A DNA stretch of 64,000 nucleotides, taken from positions 1 through 64,000 of the forward strand of contig MU394103.1 in the NCBI GenBank assembly GCA_022578605.1. Reading direction: 5' to 3'. How positions within the stretch are numbered: position 1 is the first letter of the stretch; each line of letters begins with the position of its first letter. The translations under genes and the position numbers were made by a program. Shown one piece after another: positions 13,366-24,856 of this stretch. The notes beneath the pieces are model-generated. The model saw only the letters and a list, made by a program, of their open reading frames with translations, was not told where the DNA came from and ran no database searches. This DNA comes from Camillea tinctor. Taxonomy: Eukaryota; Ascomycota; Sordariomycetes; Xylariales; Xylariaceae.

Positions 13366-14841
13366 CTACACTTGCCGTCCTTCGGTCCATGACATATCGC
13401 GTTTCACCACAATGCCATCCAGTGGAATCGGTCCGTCGGAAACACCTTCATCTGCTCGAGAACTTCTAATTCTTATATGGCGCTCGTAGTTATATCCCTT
13501 TGGTGTGAGTGCTTCCACATCTGAGTCCGTGTTATCAAGCCTCACGAAGGAACCTTCCACGGCACCATGCCTCTCATTAGCACTCAATGTGTGACCCCGG
13601 CTTCGGTTCGAAGTCTTGCCTATTGTCATAATGCTATTGAATGCCCTTGAGCTTTTGGCGTCGCTGCCTGGAGTGTCACTCCTCGATAGTAGCTCTTCGC
13701 TTAGTCTTTTGCTATGGCCGTATAATAAACGAGCCAAAGGCCCTAGTGTCGGTAGGCAGATAATAAGTACTGACAAGTTTATTTCCATCGTAAGCGCGAA
13801 CCATGGCAGGAGGCTTTCCTCTATAGACATATCATTAGTATTTTGGTTTACGCTTGAGGATGAACATCCGTTGCTTACGTGTTATGTTATCGTTGTAATA
13901 TGGAACCGTCATCTCGACTAGAGGAAATATACTGGCAATAACCACGCTAAATTCTGTTAATCATGTTGTTATGATGACTGGAACCCAGTCAAACTTACAA
14001 CCCGCCCAGAACGAAAAGGTAGCCTATTGCAACCTTCTCCCATAATGACAAGCTCAGGCGCATTATCTCACGAATAGGGAGTAGCAAGATCGTAAGGTCT
14101 AGCACACAATTGGGGATCGATTTCCCAGCAACGAGTAAGAAGTCGTTAATGCATCCACCCTCGAGGTTTGGATACCACCGCTTCGTAATCGGTCTACACT
14201 GGAAGATAGTCGAGAGCTCGATGGCAATGAACCAGGCGATACAAGCTGTCCCCAGCACGCATGCCCCAATTTTAATCGTTTTCGTCGGAAATAAACGCCA
14301 GAATCCTGCGAGGACAGCTATCTTCGCCAATGTAGTGCACAGCCCGTAGAGGAGGCAAAACGCAAAAAAGCACTGTACATTCTTATTAGCACCCTTCTCG
14401 AAAGCTTCAATTCCCCCGGCTTAGTAGGCGTTTACTAACTTGGTTCAGATTTGCAATTGTGTCACTATTGGCTGCTACACCATCTGCTCTGTCCTTTCCA
14501 AGACTACCATGACTGACCGCTGCAAGTGCCAAGGGTTAGAGGACGATACTATTTCGAGGTGAGTCTTCAAGTTCTTACCAACTAGAGTGTTTGCAAGAAG
14601 GATATACTGTAAAAACTACCGCAAGTTAGAAAATAGGAAGCGGAGAGGTATCGATCTAGAAAGATTCGTATACCAAAACAACAATGATGAGACAATCATC
14701 AACCCAAAGCTTAACCCCCTCGATCTTGCGGCCCACGAGACGACCAATGCCAGCAATCGTAGCACCGATGGTGAAAACTACAAAGAGTGATATGATAACT
14801 TTAGTTTCGTATCGGAGACCGTGCAATTGTGATTGTGGCAT
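13366..14841 (-). CDS. Fungal rhodopsin-like (SAT4/PTH11-related) integral membrane protein
   Basis: Multi-span plasma-membrane protein of the large Pezizomycotina rhodopsin-like family, whose better-known relatives include PTH11-type receptors; the ligand is unknown. Exons: 14674-14841, 14579-14606, 14440-14519, 13999-14372, 13879-13946, 13366-13820. All phases agree and the product is 390 residues. Family landmarks are visible: WVDDCLIIVVL after the first helix, a helix ending in WRLFP, the extracellular FQCRP..W pattern followed by CIND, and EINLSVLIICLPTLGPL in the last helix. A hydrophilic C-terminal tail of about 120 residues follows, rich in Ser, Arg and Asp. The second exon is only 28 bases but restores a continuous helix. 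No CFEM domain is seen at the N-terminus. The first Met could lie further upstream if another exon exists. Confidence 0.83.
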
Positions 14842-16970
14842 CGCTTTGGCGACTGGGGTGATCGAAATAAATGATTTATTTTGATATTTCTCAAGCCAGA
14901 GAAAAATTGGGCTAAACCCAACTATCTAAGCCCATAGCACGTTTGCGAAAGTTGGTTCCCGGGCAGGGGGCATTGTCTAGAGAAACCGCAAATGGCAACA
15001 GTATTTATCTGTCCTCGGTCGTCCGTTATAAGATTGTAGTCTAAGATTTGGTGAGGACGGTGGCCATGTCGAAATGCGGGAGAAAGAAACAGAGAAAAAA
15101 AGAAAGTAAGAATATAGGAGAATAAGTCCTTGTAACCTGTGATAAAATTGGATTGTGTAAATAGAGAAAGCCTTTGTTTCCATGTGAAGAAAAGGGGTTT
15201 CGTACCTCGTGTTGAATCCTCCTTATTGCTTTTGGGGGGCAAGATTGTGGCTGCCCCTAAACCTTTAGCAAGTGGTTACTTATGTACTACTGGTGGTTCA
15301 ATAGTGCATGTTACTTATTGCATGGCTATAGATGTTTACCTCCTGGTCAAAAGGAACTTTCAGGTTTTATATTCTTGACGTACCGAATATCGTTTCTCTG
15401 CAGGCTTCCCTTTCATTCTTTTTTTAGTATTACCTATGTCAAGCAAACATAAGATTGTGATATATGAGAAAAAAACGATCAAACGAAGGTCACTTGAATA
15501 TGAATTGAACATGTTATATGCATCCTTATTCTCCTTATTCAACTTTACGAGCCTTTTCTACTAGTACATTTTGTTTTTTCTTTCTTTTCTTTTTCCATAT
15601 ATTGCTGTGACGCCACATGCAAGGAACCCCTAGCCTGCCTAAGTATATGTCTAAGTCCCAGCCTCTACAAAGATGCGCATGGATTAACTTGCAACTAGGC
15701 TGCTCGGTCAGTGTCTTGTATCGCTTCTAAATAGCCACACACATCACACAACAGAGAGAGGAAATTTCAAAAGCAAATCCCGATGATTTATTGCCAATCC
15801 TTGTCTGTTAGTGCAGAAGGTGGAGTTTAGGACTAGAACCGTATGTCATATATCCTGCCCTGGATATTAGTGGCAGGAGGCAGGGTCAAGCCACGATCAG
15901 TGAATATCAATCTAACCACCTGCGAATATACTGGAAGCAGTAGACGCCTTCAAACCCGATCGCTGATTTCTTGACCAGTTCCCCAGCGAGCACAGCCAAA
16001 AAGAAACTATGCTGTCTTTTCTAAGCCGATAAATCATGGCACGTGGCTTGCACGGGTTGTACTTGCTCGCCTTTTATCTCAGTAAGAAACAAAATCTATC
16101 CAACCATCACAACTATTTTTTACGCAATCCTATCCACCAATTGATATTTCTCGGAGGGGCTATCCAGCCGCAAACCAGCCCCAGAAAATTTGTATGTCAT
16201 GATAAGGAAATCCCGCAGATCACGGCTGGGATGAGACGATGGTCCCAACAATGTTATGGGTATTTCCAATAAGATACTCAGAGAACGATGATCCTCCTAA
16301 ATTTCCTTTTGCGCCGTTATGAAAATCGTGTTGCTAATTACTCATAAATTTTGTTGGAATATTCCTTGAGTGGATCATAGGGAGTTATTTGCATGCATTC
16401 ACAGACGCAAGGGGCTCCCGATACAATGGCTCTTAAGGCCGCTATGGATCATGTAGTGTCTGATCTATGGTTTACCTTACGAACGGCCATAATCACAATG
16501 CTGACCCGGATCTAAGTTAGGTTAGTTTTGCGGCATACCATAAGCACGGGATACTAGCAAATCCCGTATACCTAACTCAGAGCCGTCTACTCAAGTCTAT
16601 GAAAGAAATAGAGAGCCTCGCCGAGGAGGCTTGTTTCATCTACAACCAGCCATAATCAAACATCAAACTCCCAACAGCTTAACCTAAGCCATCAGTCATC
16701 TTCCACACGCGTGCTATTCAATGTGGTAACAGTATGCCTAGGGTTACAGATAGCAATGACTACAGTAGGTACCTCTGAATCAGTCCTTCTTGATAAACTA
16801 CTAACTGCTGCCGATGACTTGATGCGGCTTGGCGAGTAATACGGGGATTACTAAGAATATTATCGGAATTCTCATCGAGTTGCTACCCTTGTTTAAATAT
16901 GTCATTCCTAAATGACAATACCAATGTCATTGATGTATGAATTTCCACACGAAATTGTGGAAAAGGAAAA
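14842..16970. other. 2.1 kb stretch with no supported gene
   Basis: Contains the 5' flank of the rhodopsin-like gene (left end) and of the alpha/beta hydrolase (right end). Several open frames of 60-106 codons occur, but none shows a domain, signal peptide or splice structure worth annotating. Confidence 0.55.
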
Positions 16971-17826
16971 ATGGATTCCAAGTCACGTCCTATCATAATT
17001 CTAACCCCTGGGGTAAGCCTTTCGGCGAACGTCTTTGAGAAGGCCGAGAGAGTCTTCGAAAGCAAGGGGTACGAAACTGTCAGCCTAACCCTTCCAGCGG
17101 TTGGCAACGCGGACAAATCCTGGCATCATGACCGGGACTTTATACTCGAATCCATCACGCCATACTTTGATCAGGGGAGGGAAGTCGTTCTCGTAGCGCA
17201 TTCGTACAGCTCCATACCCTCAATTTCAGCTACGAAGGACAATAGCCTTGAACAGCGGGCTTCAAGGGGGGAGAGTGGTGGTATCCGTTGTATCATCATG
17301 GTCGGCTCCGCGCTGATACTTCAACCTGGTATCAGCCTTTTCCAGGCACTTGGTGGGAGCTGGCCATCTTGGCAGGGGCCGGTGGAGGGCAGAGACGTGA
17401 GTTGCTGCAGCTTAATCCCTACTTCTTCAGTCGGAGCATATATGGGGAGGGGGGTTTAAAATGGAACTTATAAGTACGATATAGGACGGCCTTGCGTACC
17501 CAAAAGAGGACGCCAAGTACGCTTTCTTCAACGACCTACCCGGCGACGAAGTAGACCGACTATTTGCCTCCCTACGAGGGCAGTCTATACTATCACTTAC
17601 TGATCCCGTAACCTACACGGCCGAGAATCTCGATATCCCAGCATTTTATCTAGTCACGGAGAAGGATGCAGCAATCATGGTAGAGCATCAAAATTTCCTC
17701 TGTGATAGCTTCCCGCAAATTCGGAGGCTTACAATACCAACGGGACACGCTCCTTTCCTTAAATATCCACAATTGTTCGTAGAAAAGGTCGAAGAGTTCT
17801 TGCGTATGGACAGCGAGACCCTATAG
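16971..17826 (+). CDS. Alpha/beta hydrolase, two exons
   Basis: Small alpha/beta-hydrolase-fold enzyme of the kind that includes plant methyl-esterase-like and fungal secondary-metabolism hydrolases; the substrate is unknown. Exon 1 is 16971-17396 and exon 2 is 17485-17826, with a GTGAGT donor and TATAG acceptor; the 88-bp intron is phase 0, giving 255 residues. Visible parts: an opening strand ending PIIILTPG, nucleophile elbow V-A-H-S78-Y-S, acid D203 in LVTEKD and base H230 in PTGHAPF. The elbow is AHSYS rather than the usual GHSxG, but the Ser is present. Without the intron the frame appears broken, so a simple translation would miss the C-terminal half. The stop is 70 bases from the transposon at 17897. 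Confidence 0.85.
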
Positions 17827-17896
17827 ATAAGATGAAGAGATCGAAAAGGAGAGACTCATAGAAAGTTGAATTAGAGATTACATACGTTTCCAGATA

Positions 17897-18359
17897 AGTC
17901 AAGCGCACTAGTCACGAACCACCCTAGTTACGAACCACCAAATTCCCATACAAATCGTTAAAAATGCTATGTTTACAAATAACTACTACATAGCTAAATT
18001 AAATGATATAAATATAATAAAAGTATTTTTAAATAAAGAAATAATTAAGATTAATTTTAATATTTTTTATTTTTTAAAAAATGCTTTAATTTTATTATAA
18101 ATTTATTAATAAACATGTTATAACATTTTATCATATAAATTACTAATAAATTTGTTAGTAGCAAAATTTTAAATAACTCTTTTAAATAAAATTAGAAAAA
18201 TAAAATATAAAAAGATTTAATATATTAAAAATATAAAGAAAACAGCATTTTAATAATAACCCTATATATTACTTAATAAAAAAGTTGAAAAAAAGATGGT
18301 CAATTTTATATGTGAAAATGGCTCGTGACTAGGATGGTTCGTGACTAGTGTGCTTGACT
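17897..18359. mobile_element. MITE-like element with TA target duplication and RIP-like interior
   Basis: The ends are inverted repeats: 17897-17932 reads AGTCAAGC(G)CACTAGTCACG and continues ACCACCCTAGTTACGAACCA; the reverse complement of 18324-18359 is the same except for four positions, all transitions (G/A, C/T, T/C, A/G). Each end holds two tandem copies of a CTAGTYACGARCCA unit. TA dinucleotides flank both ends (17895-17896, 18360-18361), the duplication made by Tc1/mariner-type transposases. The interior (about 17955-18310) is nearly all A and T and has no open frame. It is therefore non-autonomous or fully decayed. Confidence 0.85.
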
Positions 18360-18361
18360 TA

Positions 18362-19932
18362 GTGACTAAAAGATACTTTGCTATCGCGTACTTCAAGAAA
18401 AGAGGAGCATTTTCCCAATATGACTGTCAAATCCACCCTTGGCTCCATGTTAACTAGAGTTCGCAACTCGTCGACATGCAATACGTCGTAGACAATAGCC
18501 ATAACAGAGAGAACTTCTGTACAGAATTTATGGTCCTGGCGAGGTAGACTGTCAATAACATGTTTCATATATTCATATAACATGTCCAAGTTTATGAGGT
18601 CCTTAACCTCATCTAGAACAATTTCGGCGTACTAGACCTCGTCTGCTTGAAGAGCTGTATAGACATTGTTTACCCACATATAGTTGGCTTGCTACTGGCC
18701 ACAAAGTGCCTCGAAAACACTGGCCTTGAGTTCTATGTCGTATTCCTTTGCTTGGGCTAATTCGGATACCTTAGATTCCACATAGCTTTCCATAGCCACA
18801 TGCCAGCCATGTAAATCAGGGCCAAGCTTGACATGGAGACAGCGGACTTCCTGTGCGATTAATTTAATACTTTCCAAATATTCGCTAGATACGACCCAGA
18901 GGATCTTGTTAGAAAGCTTCATGGATCTAGGGATCAAACGTAAGAAGCCATCAAGGCCTGGTAGCTCTTGCTTAGACAAACGCTCGTCTAGGGCACCCAC
19001 AACGAAGTAGCTATCAGACAAGGCTTTATACTCTATCATCTCATAGAAGACAGTCGATAATGCCAGAAAGTCGTTCGGAGCATCAAAGTGCCTTCTTCCC
19101 GTCGAGTTGAACTTGGTCTGGAGATGCGAAGCAACTGAAGGGGGCTGCTGTACCAGGAAGAGCCAGATGAGGTTTGTGGGGGATAACCCCCCTCTAAGGC
19201 ACACACAGGTCTCTAGGCACAACGGAATATATTGCCGTGCTATAGAGCTATACGTGTGTGTGTGTGTGTGAGGAAAAGAGAGATAATGATGATAAACCTA
19301 AAAGAAGGAGAACTAATAGCTAGGCCTGCTAAGTCATCTGCTAACGTAACAAGGTTCCTAAGACCTACTGCAACATTCTCTGAGTCCAGTGTGTTATGGT
19401 CAAAGAAGAAGAAAGATATACACCGATAATCAGCCTCTTTTGATATTTGACTAGAGAGTGGTTGTATGTTTGCCTTTAGAAGCGTTGACTTGCCTTGACC
19501 TACGCCACCGCTGATGCAGAGCAGCCGACCGTCTGATTAGTCCCAGTTCCTGAAGACTTTTTAATGCTCCGTAGCGCAAAGCAAATGGTATAGTGCTTAC
19601 ATTACCTGCTTGTGCTTGATATCTGGTCTAAGGATACTTGGTCCGGGGTCCAGAAAATCCAGTTTAGCGAGTAACTCACTATTCTCAACTAGAGAATTCT
19701 CAAGTGTGATGCTCAACTCCGTTCGCTCTTGAGTGGCGCCTTTTACTTTGGTGGTTGGCATGGAGGGGCTGATAATCTGTGTGCTGCTCCGAGAGTCATT
19801 TCCAGTGGCAGAATCCAATGCTAATCTTGGTGGCATATTGAGCTTCTCGCCTTTTTCAGTTGGCTTCTTTATAAATATTGAAATGTCCACCTTATCCGTT
19901 ACTGATGTTGTTAATTTTCTATCTATCCTCAC
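18362..19932 (-). pseudogene. Broken NACHT/NLR-type gene (STAND NTPase)
   Basis: Relic of a fungal NOD-like receptor, a family often linked to allorecognition and programmed cell death. A plausible N-terminal part reads 19932 to 19597. In the same frame three TAA codons follow before a clear P-loop, GGVGQGKST, at 19483-19509, preceded by DGRLLCIS as in NACHT proteins. After a frame change and a (TG)n tract at 19254-19271, a further 176-codon piece (18692-19222) carries the region after the P-loop, including LSDSYFVVGALDE (Walker-B-like area). Another stop separates it from the last piece (about 18362-18589), with DELRTLVNMEPRVDL and SFLEVRDSKVSFSH, which ends exactly where the MITE begins. 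No intact product is possible. The C-terminal repeats of such proteins are absent. Confidence 0.75.
19254..19271. repeat. (TG)n microsatellite inside the NLR relic
   Basis: About nine TG units, placed where the reading frame of the broken NLR gene changes. Confidence 0.85.
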
Positions 19933-20975
19933 TGACTTTGGTCGTGGGGATTAGTCAATATAGCTAATATTGATTAAAGTCAAGACAATGTGAGCACGAG
20001 TGATATGTAATGTGATCCGCAGCACGAGCACCAAACTAGGGAATCGAGAGGTCATGACCATTTTCAGAAAGTCCGAGGGTAAGTAAGCATGCTTGCTTCT
20101 GAGAGTTGGTCCCATGACACTATGTACATAGCTAGTGAACAAACAGTGCAGGCCAGGGATTTTCAGAAGCACTTATATTCCTTCTTTCAGACGCCACTAA
20201 CCAGTTATCAGCATACATCACCTGTCTTCCTTTGTCAATTATGCATCCTGCAGAAAAGGTTTCACAGAGTATGTCAAGTCGGCCAAGGCATAGGATGAAT
20301 ACACAGGAAGAATTTTCAAGTTCGGAAGCGTCCTCGATTATGTTAATTTTCCTGATTTGAACACGCAAATCCTTAACCATAATCAAGATTTAAGCACACG
20401 CTTACGAGCCGGTCATAGTGAGATTAAGACTGTGTTCGAGTGGTTGAGGAGTCGAGGAATCAAACAGGTGCTGAAGCTATCGGTACCTTCTTGTTTGTTT
20501 CGTCCTCATTCTGACGAAGGCGGCGTTGCCTTTCACATCAATAGCTGGGCGGTTCGGGGCATCTGAAAGTCGAACTGCCGGCCCTTCCCCGCCTTTCCTC
20601 TGCATCTGCTTATCAGGGTACATATGAAAGCACATAGAAAGCCCACGGAGACATGTAACAGCAATTTGGGTTATTACAAAATATGAGGACACTATAGGGG
20701 TAATTCGATATTCAATAGTATACAATATCAATCTGCGGGCACCCATAGCTGCCATAGGCACATGAGCATTTCGAAGGCTCGATTTCAAGCTATAAAATAC
20801 CCTTTGCCTCACTATCGTCGTTTTCGGAATAATTTTTTATCGCCAAACCGGGACCAAACGTCGTTAGTGGAAAATCACTATTAGTAGTAACCCAACTGCC
20901 TCAGTATAATAACTCTAGAATTTCCAGCCTTCGCGATTCCTAGTCAAGTCCTCCGCCGAGGAGCAACCAGCAACC
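19933..20975. other. No supported gene
   Basis: Upstream side of the NLR relic and promoter of the methyltransferase. A minus-strand frame at 20132-20386 (84 codons) may be a further NLR fragment but has no recognisable motif. Confidence 0.5.
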
Positions 20976-22104
20976 ATGACCACGCCAAGTCCCAAAACAA
21001 CGGCTCCACTTACCACCGGCGAGTTCGGCTTCTCCGCGAGCGAAGGCGCAGACTGGTCGCGGTACCTGACCTACCGGCCCATCTACCCGCCCTCCTTCTA
21101 CTCGCGCATCTTCGACTACCACGCGGGGAAGCTCGACCCGAGGGTCGGGTGGGACGTCGCCCACGACGTCGGCGCCGGGTGCGGCATCGTCGCCTCAACG
21201 CTGGCCTCGCGGTTCCAAACCGTCGTCGTCTCGGACCCGAACGAGGGCTACACGGAGCTCGCGCGGCGGCTGCTCGTCGAAGAGGCGCCCTCGCCGAAAC
21301 CCGAGAAGCGGTTCCGGTTCGTGCGCGAGCGCGCCGAGGACGCACGATCTGTCCAAGACGGGTCGGTAGACCTCGTTGCTGCGTGCGAGTCCATCCAGTG
21401 GACTGACACGCGGGCCGCGATCGCTGAGTTCGCCAGGCAGTTGCGGGTCGGCGGGACGCTCGTAGTGACGTTCTATTCGCGCCCGAAGATCGCTGGGGAC
21501 GAGGGGGCTGCGCGGGCGGTGAGTAAAGTTTTGGAGTCGTTTAATTACCCCTTTTGGCCTGTCCCGGGCCGGCTTAGGAGTCAAATTTTCCCATCATAAT
21601 TAAGCGTATGAGTTTGTGGGAGTTTTGCCTCACGATCTCAAGAGTAGAAAAAAGGTTAACCAATATGGCGATTACTGATTCCCATGATTATAGTGGGACG
21701 CGCTCATGTGGGCGCGAACAGCGTACGAGGATTCATTTTACGACCCCCCATACCTGGTGGCCAACAGCGGCTTGGACTGCCTGGAGTTTCCTCCAGAGAA
21801 TTGGATTTCTGTGAAGCGGATGTATTTCAACGCACATGGGAGTACTGCGGCGTTCGCGATGAACGACAAGATTGGGGAGTCGAAGGTCCGAGAAGGGGAG
21901 GAGCAAATCTGGGTAGAAAACGAGGAAGATTGGTGTGATGAGCAAGGGCTCGAGTGGTTCAAGGGGTATTTCAGCACGTGGGTTCCGCTTATCCCAGAGT
22001 CTAAGCTCCAAGATCTGTGGGATGACCTTGAGCGTGCTTTAGGGAGACAGAAAGTGAAGATTGAAATACCGCTTTGCATGATATTCGCTACAAAGCGAAC
22101 ATGA
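20976..22104 (+). CDS. Class I SAM-dependent methyltransferase (trans-aconitate methyltransferase-like)
   Basis: Predicted cytosolic methyltransferase. Exon 1 is 20976-21518 and exon 2 is 21694-22104, joined by a 175-bp phase-0 intron with a GTGAGT donor and TATAG acceptor; 317 residues. The SAM-binding motif I reads HDVGAGCGI (about 63-71), the acidic end of strand 2 is VVVSDPNEG, and motif-IV-like LVAACESIQWTD follows; C-terminal pieces LDCLEFPPENW and FKGYFSTWVP fit the yeast TMT1-like family seen widely in fungi. The substrate is not known; small carboxylic acids are typical of the family. Exon 1 is strikingly GC-rich compared with exon 2. The model starts at an ATG in a good context (CAACCATGAC). 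Confidence 0.85.
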
Positions 22105-22711
22105 TACATATCTATGTTGAGGTAGGAAGTTTACTTGAACTCACAGGTTCTTATGGTTCCTAGTGCGATGTAACTTTCAACTTATGATATTCTATGTATT
22201 TCGTCTCCGCAAATCATAGTCTCTGGACCTCTCGAGTATTCTTACTCACACCTCACGGAACCTCTAGTTTTAAACTTAAGAAACATTATGGCCTTCATTT
22301 CCTTTGGAATCTTTAAGGCTGATATGTAGTATATGCTTGTTTGGTTTAGATCTTATCCCCAGGATAGCTCACTCAAACTTGTTCCTGTACTTCTTATCAT
22401 ATCATGATTGCACATATAGATAATTTCATGAGGGATAGTTTATTTATATCCTAGTTCTCCATTGTTATTCTCCTCTTCATAGTCAATTCCCCTGTTGGTT
22501 TTTAAATATGTCTACAACTCCAACTAACTACCCCCTGCCGTGTCTCCTCTGGGTATCTTCAGCTTCATTTTAAATATCACCATCGACCCGACTCCCGTTC
22601 CAGGGTATGTCTTGAGTCCAAGCCTTTTACAGCTTCCATGCAATCGCAGCAGCAAGCCCTAGCATCATGTTTCAGTGCCGGTTCTCACCACTTGTCCTTC
22701 GCAAATAGCAT
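22105..22711. other. Short gene-free stretch between convergent genes
   Basis: Lies between the 3' ends of the methyltransferase (plus) and the secreted protein gene (minus). Only untranslated-region-like, T-rich sequence is seen. Confidence 0.6.
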
Positions 22712-23274
22712 TTAGCAGTTCGCAACAACATCCTGTCCAGCCTTGACCGCATCATCAAGCGACGACTGTGCATCCGCGATCGCAGTATCAGTGCTACAAA
22801 AGCGTTAGTAAAAATAAACATAAAATCTCATAGCCATGCAAATAAAAAAAGAGCCTGCATACCTGTTCGAGCCAGCACCCTTAAGCGCGTCCCCAATCGC
22901 CGTCAGCCCGGCCTCGACCTGGTCGCGTCCGTCCTGGGGCGGGGTCTCGCCGGCGAAGATGGCCTTGGCAATCTGGGCGATGCCACCCTGGGCCTGGTCG
23001 AGCCCCGTCGTCGCGGCGTCCTGGACCGTGGGGTCCTTGATGTCGCCCACGGCAGACTTGGTCTGGCCCAGGGCGCCGACGATGCGCAGGCGCGCGACGT
23101 TGCATTTTATGCCGTCGAGGAGCTGGCGTCTGTCGATGCCTAAATTTTGGTAGTAGCGGTTAGCTTTGAGTTGAGGGGGGGTGAGGAGAGCTGGGTCAAT
23201 GGCTTACTTGCGCTGGTGACGGCGGTGGCGCTCATGGCCAGGAGAAGGGTGATTAGGGCTCGGCCGGTGTACAT
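22712..23274 (-). CDS. Small secreted protein with a signal peptide, family not recognised
   Basis: Three exons, 23208-23274, 22863-23139 and 22712-22793 (last boundary accurate to about one base), give about 141 residues. The N-terminus MYTGRALITLLLAMSATAVTSA is a clear signal peptide. The mature part begins SIDRRQLLDGIKC, is rich in Ala, Gly, Asp and Gln, and has only two Cys residues, one near its start (GIKCN) and one as the last residue (VVANC), which could form a single disulphide. The rest looks alpha-helical. Both introns are 68-69 bp with consensus borders. It could be a surface or effector-like protein; no domain is recognised and no function is assigned. Confidence 0.72.
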
Positions 23275-24856
23275 TTTGATGAGATGGTGAGGTGATGGAG
23301 GGGGGTGAAGTACGGAAGAAAATAAAATAATTAAATGGTTAAAATAGGAGAACAGGAAGGGAAGCTCGCCAGGAGTCTGATGTAAGAGAAAATGTAGCTT
23401 TGATGAGATGGATTAAGCTTATTCGAACGGGATGACATGACTTAGATATTGGGCGAAACCTGCGCCTTATATATAACAACTTGAGACTATTCTCAGTTGC
23501 CTACTACGACATGAAGTTCCAACACCCATGGTGTTTCTTTCGAAGTGGCTGTGCTATTCAGGAGTTGGCCAAAGGTCCATGCTGCATCAGGCAGTCAGGT
23601 AGCTATCCTAGCTGCTGGATGTGGAAAACTCGTCGGTCCAAACCGACTGCAACGCTCTGAGAGCGGTTTGAAGCTTTTGGGGCCAAAGCAACCGGAACCG
23701 GGTAACGGCTTGGCAGATGTTTACTTGCACGGAGTATAGCCCTGGACCTGGCGTGCATCCTCGGAGTAGTTCCGTAAATCTCTACCTGCTAGCCAATAGG
23801 GAGGCCAAGATCGCTCTGGGGACGAGCTCGACAGGGGGCGTTGCGCGATGAAACGCGCTGCTCGACTGCGGCATCATAGTATGATCTCCACGATCTGAGA
23901 CGGTGCCGGAGCTTTCACACACACCTCCTCTATTTTCTTGGTCCAACTTCACTCATCGTTCTAAGCCCTTCGATCTTTGGGGATCTGTTAATCGCCCGGG
24001 CACCTGGGTGATCTTCCCAAGTATGTAAGCTTCGCTGATCCAGCGATCGTTCTGAGAATCACCCACTACCAACAACGGGAAAACATACGATGCGCGCTCT
24101 GGTAAGACTTGATGGGGCAGAGAAGACCCCACCGTTCATCGTGGGGTGTTTCATACTGTTCTCCTTCGCGAAGTTCGCCCAGTTAGGAAATCGTTGCGAA
24201 AACATCCAAACATCGGTTGATAGAATCCGAGCAGATGAGTTCGGATGTCACTGACAAGATGACAAGAAGCTTTTTCTTTTTTTCCTTTACATCATATGCA
24301 TACATACCTAAGTAGATTTAGTTGTTAACTTTATTCAAGACTCTCTTAGGATAGTTGAGATTCCGGTAATATATTTGGATATCATCGTTTCACGCTCCGT
24401 CTGACTAGTTCTAAGGTAGCGGGTCTCCAAACGAACTGCCTAATTGAGACGAGCATGAAGTGCATAGAAAAAAGTTCGTAAAAAGTTCCAATATGAAGCA
24501 GGATATCTCATATATATTAGCAGAAAACAACATATAGAAAGACACTTAAGTATCATGAACATTGTCCTAAGAGAATCCTTAAAGTAGAGCGACTTTGCAG
24601 CCTTCCATAGACTAAAATTTTTTTTTTAAAAAAAAAAGTGAGGTCTTGAATTTGATATTAAAATCCATTAATCACAATCTGTTGCGTTATATTATAGCTG
24701 GACTCACACTCTCAAAAACCACAGCGTTCCTTATCTCTAAGGAACCTTAAGGGAAAATAGTACAAGAGGACTATTTTCAGTATATGAAAAGGTCATCTCC
24801 TTAGAAGGGAATAGGGGGAAACAGGTTTGGAAGCTAGAAAACCCTAAGTTTGGCAT
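23275..24856. other. 1.6 kb stretch with no supported gene
   Basis: Promoter of the small secreted protein on the left and the 3' side of the dioxygenase on the right. Two short perfect hairpins occur at 24727-24744 and 24753-24778. Short open frames (for example 23545-23739) show no domain. Confidence 0.55.
24727..24778. terminator. Pair of short hairpins in the likely 3' UTR of the dioxygenase gene
   Basis: TTCCTTA/TAAGGAA (7-bp stem, 4-base loop) is followed by GAAAATAGT/ACTATTTTC (9-bp stem, 8-base loop). They start about 80 bases past the stop codon on the minus strand. A role in RNA 3' end formation or stability is only a guess. Confidence 0.3.

Noticed and set aside
16971..17473. Frameshifted alpha/beta hydrolase pseudogene
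   Set aside because: An 88-bp phase-0 intron with consensus borders restores the full catalytic triad, so the gene is intact.
20132..20386. 84-codon minus-strand frame upstream of the NLR relic
   Set aside because: No recognisable motif and no splice link to the relic; kept only as a possibility.
21010..21584. Long antisense frames opposite the methyltransferase
   Set aside because: Arg/Pro-rich translations typical of the reverse strand of GC-rich coding DNA.
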